This document shows, one piece after another, positions 55,518 to 62,005 of a DNA stretch of 64,000 nucleotides. Both the position numbers and the translations under genes were made by a program. The notes below the pieces were generated by a model, which was not told where the DNA came from, did not search any database, and saw only the letters and a program-made list of their open reading frames with translations. The number at the start of each line of letters is the position of its first letter. Positions within the stretch are counted from its first letter, which is position 1. The DNA is from Haloferax denitrificans ATCC 35960 (GTDB lineage Archaea > Halobacteriota > Halobacteria > Halobacteriales > Haloferacaceae), in assembly GCF_000337795.1 (NCBI RefSeq), contig NZ_AOLP01000001.1, positions 248,001 to 312,000 on the forward strand. The letters are read 5' to 3'.

Positions 55518-55542
55518 TTCCGTCGTCACATGAACCGAATCC

Positions 55543-55557
55543 ATGGAGGCGATATAG
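55543..55557 (+). CDS. Possible four-codon upstream ORF (MEAI-stop), abutting the antiporter start
   Basis: ATG at 55543 opens a frame of four codons closed by TAG at 55555-55557, directly followed in the same frame by the GTG at 55558. The TATA box 30 bases upstream points to a transcript starting at this ATG. It may be an uORF with reinitiation, a recent stop mutation in a former start region, or a sequence error. Confidence 0.35.
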   Translation: MEAI

Positions 55558-57465
55558 GTGGCCGCAGCAGGAGGGGCGAACCTCATCCCGCTCGTCGCCG
55601 CGATAATCGGCATCGGCGTGGTCTCGCAGGTGCTCTCGGACCGGTTTCAGGTCCCAAGCGTCGTGTTCCTCATCGCGTCGGGCATCCTGCTCGGCCCCGA
55701 GGTTCTCGGCGTCATCTCTCCCGACTCGTTCGGGAACGCACTACAGGCCATCGTCGGTCTCTCAGTCGCGATCATCGTGTTCGAGGGCGCGTTCCACGTT
55801 CGAATCGACAAGCTACGGGAGGCGCCGGCCGCGACGTTCCGACTCGTCACCGTCGGGGCGATAATCTCGTTCATCGCGACCGGCGTCGTCGTCCACTACG
55901 CGCTCGGCGCGCCGTGGCCGGTGTCGTTCCTCGTGGGCGCGCTCCTCGTCGCGACCGGGCCGACGGTCATCGCGCCGATTCTCGAAGTCGTCCCGGTCCG
56001 CGACCGGGTCGGCGCGGCGCTCGACACGGAGGGTATCGTCAACGACGTGACGGCGGCCATCGTCGCCGTCGTCATCTTCGAGGCCATCCTCGAAGGCGTC
56101 AGCAGTCCCGACGCCCTCGTGACGCTGTTCGCCGAGCGCCTCGGCGTCGGCGTCATCGTGGGCGCAATCGTCGCCGGGACGCTGTACTACGCGCTCCGGT
56201 ACGTCGACCTCTCGCCGGGCAACGCACCGCAGAACGCGCGCCTGCTCGTCCTCGCCGGCGCGCTCGTATCCTACGCGGCCGCCGACTACGTCGCCACCGA
56301 GGCCGGCATCGCCGCGGTGGCGACCGCCGGCATCCTCCTCGGCAACGCGGACGTGCCGTACGAAGAGGAGATTTCGGCGTTCAAAGGCGACATCACGTTG
56401 CTCGTGCTGTCGTTCGTCTTCATCGCCCTCGCGGCGCTGTTAGACTTCCAGAACCTCCTGAACCTCGGCGTCGGCGGCCTCGTGGTCGTCGCCGCCGTCG
56501 CGCTCGTGATTCGGCCGCTCTTGGTCTTCGTCTCGGCCCGCGGCGACCGCTTCACGAGAGAAGAAAAGCTCTTCATGAGCTTCGTCGGCCCGCGCGGTAT
56601 CATCCCCGCGTCCGTGGCCTCGCTGTTCGCTATCGCCCTACAGGAGGAGGCGACGCGGCTGGCGGCCGAGGGAATGGCCCAGCAGGCCGCCGCGCTGAAC
56701 CAGAGCGCCTCGATTCTCGTCGGCACGGTCTTCCTCGTCATCCTGACGACCGTCGTCTTCGAGGCCGGCTTCGCTCGCCAGATCGCAGAATACCTCGACG
56801 TCATCCCAATGCGTGTACTCATCATCGGAGGCGGGAAAGTGGGCCGTGCGCTCGCCGAACGCCTCGCAGACCGCGGAGAGAACGTGGTCCTCATCGAGCA
56901 GGACCAAGAAGTAGTCCAGACAGCCCGGAACATGGGCTTTACCGTCCACCACGGCGACGGCGCCGACACGAGCGTCTTACGCTCCGCGGGGGCCGCGAAC
57001 GCCAAGTTCGTGGTCGCCGCGACCGGCGACGACGACGTGAACCTGCTCGTCGCGCAGTTGGCGAACTCGAAGTTCGAACCCGAGAGCGTCCTCGCGCGGG
57101 CGAACAACCCCGACAACGTCGAGGCGTTCGAAGAACTCGGCGTGCGGACCATCTCGTCGACCATCGCCACGGCGCAGGCGCTCGACAACTACATCGAGCG
57201 CCCGTCGATGTCGAACTGGATGGGCGAAATCGGCCGCTCCGGCGACGTCCAGGAGGTCGAGGTCACCGCCGAGCGACTCATCGGGCGGACCATCCGCGAG
57301 ATCGGTCCCGAACTGCCCGACGGCTGTCTCGTCACGCTCGTCTCGCGGAACGGCGACACGACGGTCCCCAACGCGGAGTACACCCTCCAGGAGGGCGACC
57401 GCATCACCATCATCGGCGAGCGTGAGGCCGTCCGGGACGCAGAAGAACTCGTCAACCCCGAGTAA
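55558..57465 (+). CDS. CPA1-type Na+/H+ antiporter with RCK (TrkA) domains
   Basis: A 635-residue cation:proton antiporter. Residues 1-415 are a 12-helix exchanger domain (PSVVFLIASGILLGPEVLG, then TEGIVNDVTAAIVAVVIFEA with the conserved Asp). Residues 418-540 form a TrkA-N/RCK domain (RVLIIGGGKVGRALAERLAD), and about 560-635 a TrkA-C domain (LIGRTIREIGPELPDGCLVT). The RCK part suggests gating by nucleotide or ions. It should exchange Na+ or K+ for protons, fitting a halophile. The start is GTG because the in-frame ATG upstream is followed by a stop. Confidence 0.9.
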   Translation: MAAAGGANLIPLVAAIIGIGVVSQVLSDRFQVPSVVFLIASGILLGPEVLGVISPDSFGNALQAIVGLSVAIIVFEGAFHVRIDKLREAPAATFRLVTVGAIISFIATGVVVHYALGAPWPVSFLVGALLVATGPTVIAPILEVVPVRDRVGAALDTEGIVNDVTAAIVAVVIFEAILEGVSSPDALVTLFAERLGVGVIVGAIVAGTLYYALRYVDLSPGNAPQNARLLVLAGALVSYAAADYVATEAGIAAVATAGILLGNADVPYEEEISAFKGDITLLVLSFVFIALAALLDFQNLLNLGVGGLVVVAAVALVIRPLLVFVSARGDRFTREEKLFMSFVGPRGIIPASVASLFAIALQEEATRLAAEGMAQQAAALNQSASILVGTVFLVILTTVVFEAGFARQIAEYLDVIPMRVLIIGGGKVGRALAERLADRGENVVLIEQDQEVVQTARNMGFTVHHGDGADTSVLRSAGAANAKFVVAATGDDDVNLLVAQLANSKFEPESVLARANNPDNVEAFEELGVRTISSTIATAQALDNYIERPSMSNWMGEIGRSGDVQEVEVTAERLIGRTIREIGPELPDGCLVTLVSRNGDTTVPNAEYTLQEGDRITIIGEREAVRDAEELVNPE

Positions 57466-57494
57466 CGGCTCTCGCCGCCCGCCGCGCGGTCGAA

Positions 57495-57499
57495 TTTTT
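57495..57499 (+). terminator. T5 terminator after the antiporter
   Basis: TTTTT lies about 30 bases past the antiporter stop and just ahead of the convergent small membrane gene. Confidence 0.45.
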
Positions 57500-57517
57500 C
57501 GCGTCGTTCCCGACCGG

Positions 57518-57688
57518 TCAGCGCCGAGCCCACCGGACGAACACCGTCCAGTAGCCGGCGGTGAGCGCGACGAGGACGTACCAGACGGGCGCGCCGAGGT
57601 CGGGGCTCGGAGCGACCCCCGCGGAGGCGACCCCCGCGGCCGCCAGCGCCGCGACGCCCCCCGAGAGAACGGCCGTCGTGAGATTCAT
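57518..57688 (-). CDS. 56-residue membrane protein, unknown
   Basis: A short frame beginning MNLTTAVLSGGVAALAAAG and ending YWTVFVRWARR. It has two hydrophobic segments (about residues 4-25 and 34-50) separated by PSPDLG, and a basic C-terminus. Codon use follows the GC3 pattern of neighbouring genes. It converges on the antiporter. No family recognised. Confidence 0.55.
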   Translation of the reverse strand: MNLTTAVLSGGVAALAAAGVASAGVAPSPDLGAPVWYVLVALTAGYWTVFVRWARR

Positions 57689-57847
57689 CACCGGGACACT
57701 CTCGATTTCTGGAGTATGAACGTGACGAAAGGCGCACGTATATTCGTGAGCGTTAGCCGAGGTCGGCGGTTCGGGGAATCACCGACGCGTGATCCTCGGA
57801 TGTCGCTCGCTTCCCGCGACGAACCGGGATGAAAACGCGGGGCGACC

Positions 57848-58981
57848 TTACCGGCTGAACTCGATTGCCGCACCTTGGCCGAAACCGACGCAGAGCGACG
57901 CGAGGCCGCGGTCCACGTCGCGCTTCTGCATCTCGTGGATGAGCGTTACCGGCAGGCGCGCGCCGGACGCACCGAGCGGGTGGCCGAGGGCGATTGCGCC
58001 GCCGTTGACGTTGAGGTTGTCCGCGTCGATGCCGAGTTCGCGGCGGGAGTACTCACACTGGCTGGCGAACGCCTCGTTGATTTCGACGAGGCCGTAGTCG
58101 TCGATGTCGGTGCCGGCGCGGTCGAGGAGGCCGCGGGTGGCCGGGACCGGGCCGATGCCCATGACCGTCGGGTCGACGCCGGCGACGTTGTTCGTGCCCA
58201 CCGAGGCGAGCACGTCGAGACCGCGTTCGTCGGCGAACTCGCGGCTGGTGACGAGCACGGCGGCCGCGCCGTCGGTTATCTGCGAGGAGTTGCCGGCGGT
58301 GACCGAGCCGTCGCCCGAGAAGGCGGGGTCGAGGCCGGAGAGCACCTCCATCGAGGTGTCGCGGCGGATGCCCTCGTCTTCGGTGACGACGCCGTCGGCC
58401 GTCTCGACCGGGACGATTTCGTCGTCGAAACGGCCCGAGTCGGTCGCGTCGGCGGCGCGCCGATGGCTCCGGAACGCGAACTCGTCTTGGGCCTCGCGGG
58501 AGACCTCGTACTCCTCGGCGACCTTCTCGGCGGTCATCCCCATCTGGAGTTGGAAGATGTTGTACTGCTCGCTCAGTTCCGGGTGGAGGTGCTCGTAGGA
58601 GTCGCCGTCCATCGGGACGCGGGACATGCTCTCGACCCCGCCGGCGACGATGCACTCGCGGTTGCCGGCGGCGACGGCGTCGGACGCCGAGATGATGGCC
58701 TGCATCGAGGAGGCGCACCACCGGTTGATGCTCGTCGCGGGCGTCCCCTCGCCGAGGGCCGACAGGAGCGCGATGACGCGGGCGACGTTGTTGTCCTGTT
58801 CGGTGCGCTGTTGGGCGACGCCCCACATCAGGTCCTCCACGTCGTCGGGGTCGACGTCGTGTTCGTCGAGGATGTGGTCGATGAGCGTGACCGAGAGGTC
58901 CTCGCTTCGAACGTCTTCGAACACGCCGCCCGCCTTGCCGAACGGCGTGCGGTACGCGGCCGCGATGACTGGCTCTGGCAT
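57848..58981 (-). CDS. Acetyl-CoA acetyltransferase (thiolase)
   Basis: A 377-residue thiolase. The acylated cysteine C89 is in NRWCASSMQA, the second site is NEAFASQCEYSRR, the histidine is in GGAIALGHPLGASGAR, and the catalytic C-terminal cysteine is in SLCVGFGQGAA. It joins or cleaves acetoacetyl-CoA or longer 3-ketoacyl-CoA, in fatty-acid or polyhydroxyalkanoate metabolism or the mevalonate route. The start (MPEPVIAAAY) is backed by a TATA box 29 bases upstream; an earlier GTG/ATG region would overlap that box. Confidence 0.93.
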   Translation of the reverse strand: MPEPVIAAAYRTPFGKAGGVFEDVRSEDLSVTLIDHILDEHDVDPDDVEDLMWGVAQQRTEQDNNVARVIALLSALGEGTPATSINRWCASSMQAIISASDAVAAGNRECIVAGGVESMSRVPMDGDSYEHLHPELSEQYNIFQLQMGMTAEKVAEEYEVSREAQDEFAFRSHRRAADATDSGRFDDEIVPVETADGVVTEDEGIRRDTSMEVLSGLDPAFSGDGSVTAGNSSQITDGAAAVLVTSREFADERGLDVLASVGTNNVAGVDPTVMGIGPVPATRGLLDRAGTDIDDYGLVEINEAFASQCEYSRRELGIDADNLNVNGGAIALGHPLGASGARLPVTLIHEMQKRDVDRGLASLCVGFGQGAAIEFSR

Positions 58982-59004
58982 GGCACGTTGTCGGGGTTCG
59001 AACA

Positions 59005-59014
59005 CCATAAATAG
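59005..59014 (-). promoter_or_regulatory. TATA box for the thiolase gene
   Basis: CTATTTATGG on the minus strand is centred 29 bases before the ATG at 58981. An 8-base palindrome GTTCGAAC (58996-59003) lies between box and start and could be a regulator site. Confidence 0.6.
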
Positions 59015-59057
59015 TTTAGAACTCGCTATTCGTCGCGACGAGTTGTTCTCCGGGTCG

Positions 59058-59062
59058 AAAAA
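59058..59062 (-). terminator. T5 terminator after the nirA unit
   Basis: A plus-strand A5 gives T5 on the minus strand about 50 bases past the small acidic gene that follows nirA. Confidence 0.4.
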
Positions 59063-59111
59063 CGCCGAGAAAACGGTGAAAGTGGAGACGACGGCACCGA
59101 GTCTCGGAACG

Positions 59112-59291
59112 TCAGGAACTGGTGGCGGGGTCGCTGTCCGGCCGACCGGGGATTCCGCCGGTACCCGCGTCGGCGACCGTTGGCTCCGCCGGGAAGAGCT
59201 CCGGCGCGACGTCGGCCGAGGCGTGCTCGAAGCCCGCGTCGGCGGCGTCTGCGTCGTCGGCCGGGTTCTCGGAAGCGATGCGTTCGGTCAT
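59112..59291 (-). CDS. Small acidic protein in the nitrite-reductase unit (59 residues)
   Basis: A 59-residue, strongly acidic, disordered-looking protein (MTERIASENPADDADAADAG opening, ending GRPDSDPATSS) with no cysteine. It starts two bases after the nirA stop, so it is almost certainly co-transcribed with nirA. Lack of cysteines argues against a ferredoxin or metallochaperone; a regulatory or assembly role is possible. I recognise a similar small gene after nitrite reductase in other haloarchaea only vaguely. Confidence 0.65.
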   Translation of the reverse strand: MTERIASENPADDADAADAGFEHASADVAPELFPAEPTVADAGTGGIPGRPDSDPATSS

Positions 59292-59293
59292 GC

Positions 59294-61048
59294 TCAGTCG
59301 CTCGTGACCGTCTGTTCGGCCTGCGGTTCGTCCTCGGCGAACGGGTACCACGACTGCTTCGCGTCGTGCATGTACGGCGCTTCGAAGTCCGTCTCCTCGG
59401 GGACGCAGTACTCCGTGACGGCCTCGGTCCCCTCGGCTTCGACCCACTCGCGGAACGTCTGTCCGGGCTCGCGACGCTCGGCGAACGCCTCCACGAGCGA
59501 CGCGATTGCGCCCGGCACCTCGTCGGCCGGGATGCGCTGTCGGACCCATTCCACGAACGACGGGTCCTCGCCGATGCCGCCACCGACGCCGATGTCCATC
59601 GCCTCGACCATCTCGCCGTCCTTCTGGGCGCGCATGCCGAACAGGCCGATGTCGGCCGTGTTCGCCTGCCCGCAGTCGGCGGTACAGCCGGAGTAGTGAA
59701 TCTTCAACTGGCTCACGTCGTCGGGCACGTCCACGTTGTCGCGGAGCCACCGGAGCATCCGGGCCGTCCGCGCTTTCGTCTCCGTGAGCGCGAGCGAGCA
59801 GAACTCCGTGCCGGTGCAGGCGACCGTGCCGCGCTGGAACGGGTTCGGGACGGGCGTGTGCTTGCCGAGGAGCGGTTCAGAGAGCAGGTCGTCGAGCTTC
59901 TCTTCGGTCACGTCCATGAGAAGCGGGTTCTGGCGGCGAGTGAGTCGGACCTCGCCGGACCCGTACTCGTCGGCGATGTCGGCCAGTTCGATGGCGTCCG
60001 ACGCCGTGAGTCGGCCGACCGCGACGCTGAGGCCGACGTAGTAGTCGCCGTCGGCCTGCTCGTGGACGCCGACGTGGTCGTGTTTGCCGGCGGACTCCGG
60101 GCGGCCCGCGTTGTAGGTGTACTCGCCGCGGATGTTCTCGCCCGCAGAGCGGAGTTCGAAGTCGACGTACTCCTCCTGCAGGAGGTCGCGAATCTTCTCC
60201 GTGCCCCACTCGTCGACGAAGAAGCGACTGCGGGCGCGGGCCCGAACGTCGCGGTTGCCGTGTTCGTGGTAGAGTTCGACGAAGCCGCGGACGACCTCGT
60301 AGGCGCGGTCTTCGTCGGCGACGAAGATGTCGAGGTCGCGGGCGACGCGCGGCTTTCGGGAGCCGAGGCCGCCGCCGACCCGGACGTTGAAGCCGGTGAC
60401 CGTCTCGCCGTCGACTTCCTTCTTCGCGGGTTCGAGCCCCACGTCGTTTATCGAGTCCTGCGCACAGCCCTCGCGACAGCCGGTGACGCTGATGTTGAAC
60501 TTCCGCGGCATATTCGACAGCGCGTCGTTCCCGCGGAGGTCCTCCTGGAAGCGGTCGAGGAGCGGCTGGGACTCGACGAGTTCGTGCTTGTCGCGGCCGG
60601 CGACCGGACAGCCGGTGATGTTCCGCATGGTGTCGCCGCCCGCGGACCGCGAGGAGACGCCCGCCGCTTCGAGCTTCTCCCAGACCGCGGGGATGTCTTC
60701 GAGTTCGAGCCAGTGGAGCTGAATCGACTGGCGCGTCGTCAGGTCGACCCACGCGTCGCCGAACTCGGGGTTCTCGACGGGGCCGGAGGCGTAGTCGCGC
60801 GCGACTTCCCCGATGGCCCGGAGTTGCCCCGGTTCGAGGACGCCGTTGGCGTTCGTCAGCCGCATCATGAAATAGGAGTCCTGACCCGTCCGTTGCTGGA
60901 AGACGCCCCAGAACTTGAAGCGGGTGAACCACTTGTCGCGCTCCTCCTCGGGGATTGCGTCGACGCCCTTCTCGGCGAACTCCTCGATTTTCTCGCGAAC
61001 CTCGTCGCCGTAGAGCTCCGACTTCCACGCTTCCTTCTTACTCGCCAT
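59294..61048 (-). CDS. nirA: Ferredoxin-dependent assimilatory nitrite reductase
   Basis: A 584-residue siroheme and 4Fe-4S enzyme reducing nitrite to ammonium with six electrons from ferredoxin. The cluster/siroheme cysteines are CTGTEFCSLALTE (Cx5C) and YSGCTADCGQANTADIGLFG (Cx3C). Two ferrodoxin-like repeats with LTTRQSIQLHWL and LTRRQNPLLM are typical of the nitrite/sulfite reductase family. Haloferax mediterranei calls this gene nasD. A 16-base palindrome sits 13 bases before its start. It follows mobA on the same strand after 265 bases. Confidence 0.93.
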   Translation of the reverse strand: MASKKEAWKSELYGDEVREKIEEFAEKGVDAIPEEERDKWFTRFKFWGVFQQRTGQDSYFMMRLTNANGVLEPGQLRAIGEVARDYASGPVENPEFGDAWVDLTTRQSIQLHWLELEDIPAVWEKLEAAGVSSRSAGGDTMRNITGCPVAGRDKHELVESQPLLDRFQEDLRGNDALSNMPRKFNISVTGCREGCAQDSINDVGLEPAKKEVDGETVTGFNVRVGGGLGSRKPRVARDLDIFVADEDRAYEVVRGFVELYHEHGNRDVRARARSRFFVDEWGTEKIRDLLQEEYVDFELRSAGENIRGEYTYNAGRPESAGKHDHVGVHEQADGDYYVGLSVAVGRLTASDAIELADIADEYGSGEVRLTRRQNPLLMDVTEEKLDDLLSEPLLGKHTPVPNPFQRGTVACTGTEFCSLALTETKARTARMLRWLRDNVDVPDDVSQLKIHYSGCTADCGQANTADIGLFGMRAQKDGEMVEAMDIGVGGGIGEDPSFVEWVRQRIPADEVPGAIASLVEAFAERREPGQTFREWVEAEGTEAVTEYCVPEETDFEAPYMHDAKQSWYPFAEDEPQAEQTVTSD

Positions 61049-61060
61049 TTCCGACCACCA

Positions 61061-61076
61061 GTGGGCAATTGTCCAC
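61061..61076. promoter_or_regulatory. 16-base palindrome upstream of nirA, candidate operator
   Basis: GTGGGCAATTGTCCAC is a near-perfect inverted repeat (one mismatched pair) 13 bases before the nirA ATG. The position suits a repressor blocking early elongation or the start region, perhaps for ammonium control. The surrounding 61049-61313 region is AT-rich and probably holds the promoter. Confidence 0.5.
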
Positions 61077-61313
61077 TATCTGTGTGCGTTTGTTTGCGAA
61101 CTTGGTCATGTTTCGTGATAACACGACTCGACAGAGGTTGATAAGAGTATTCGTTGAAAACCTTTAGAAATTGACCCTATTTCCCGTATTCGTCCATTCT
61201 ATAACCAGATATTCCGAATATAAGGTCGTATTTTGAGCAGATAGTCGGCAGATTATTGGATAATCGAAACAGACCGTCATGGACGATAATGTGGTATGGC
61301 CCTCGAACGCGGT

Positions 61314-61946
61314 TCACCGACGAGGGGTGAGCGCGCGCAAGTCGTCGAAGGAGTTCACGTTGTGAAACACGTGCGTTCCGGCGTGAGCCTCCACTTCTCG
61401 GTCGTCGAGGACGGTGACGTCGAGGGCGGACATCACGGTCTGGAGGCGGTCGTCGCCGGCGCGGATGGTGTCCGTGCAGGCGACCTCGGCGGCGCGGCAG
61501 TGAACGACCGCGGGAAGCGGTTGGGTCGTCTCGGAGATCCGCGGGACGACGCCCGCGCCGCCCTGCAGGCGGCCGAAGAGGTGCGAGATGAACCCGCTCG
61601 GGACCAGCGGCATATCGGTCGGAAGGACCGCCGCGTACTCGGCGCTCGTCGCCCGGAGCGCGGTCCGCAGACCGAAGACGGGCCCCCGGTCGGGGTGGGC
61701 GTCCTCCGCGAACCGGACGTCGAAGTCCAACAGCGCGCCGGCCAGCGAGTCCCGCTGTTCGGCGCGGCAGTTGACGACGAGTTCGTCGACGACGGGGTCG
61801 AGCGAGGCGGCGACCCGGTGAATCATGGGCTGGCCGCCGACGGTGGCCGTCGCCTTGTCGATGCCGCCGAATCTGGTCGAGCGGCCGCCGGCGAGGATGA
61901 TGCCCGCGCGGCCGGTGTCGAGGTGTGGGTGCGACGCGTCGGCCAT
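61314..61946 (-). CDS. mobA: Molybdenum cofactor guanylyltransferase
   Basis: A 210-residue MobA-type enzyme that attaches GMP to molybdopterin, making the bis-MGD-type cofactor that nitrate reductase needs. The nucleotide motif is IILAGGRSTRFGGIDKA (residues 15-31). LPTDMPLVPSGFI carries the metal-binding Asp, and NVNSFDDLRAL is a usual C-terminal signature. It is located between nasA and nirA, which fits its role. H. mediterranei has an analogous gene beside nasA. Confidence 0.9.
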   Translation of the reverse strand: MADASHPHLDTGRAGIILAGGRSTRFGGIDKATATVGGQPMIHRVAASLDPVVDELVVNCRAEQRDSLAGALLDFDVRFAEDAHPDRGPVFGLRTALRATSAEYAAVLPTDMPLVPSGFISHLFGRLQGGAGVVPRISETTQPLPAVVHCRAAEVACTDTIRAGDDRLQTVMSALDVTVLDDREVEAHAGTHVFHNVNSFDDLRALTPRR

Positions 61947-61948
61947 TC

Positions 61949-62005
61949 TCAGGCGGCGGTGTGTTCGAGTTCGCGATGCCGTCCGCCGGCGGCGACGGGC
62001 ACCAT
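61949..62005 (-). CDS. Possible 18-residue ORF between nasA and mobA
   Basis: A 19-codon frame (MVPVAAGGRHRELEHTAA) whose ATG overlaps the nasA stop by one base (TGATG) and whose stop lies two bases before the mobA ATG. The tight junctions suggest translational coupling of nasA, this frame and mobA, whether or not the peptide matters. Confidence 0.35.
   Translation of the reverse strand: MVPVAAGGRHRELEHTAA

Noticed and set aside
55429-55557. ATG at 55531 as an upstream start for the antiporter
   Set aside because: It is out of frame with the exchanger. Only the ATG at 55543 is in frame, and it is closed by TAG.
58996-59003. GTTCGAAC resembling a tRNA T-loop
   Set aside because: No acceptor stem or anticodon arm can be formed around it. 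It is a short palindrome in the thiolase promoter.
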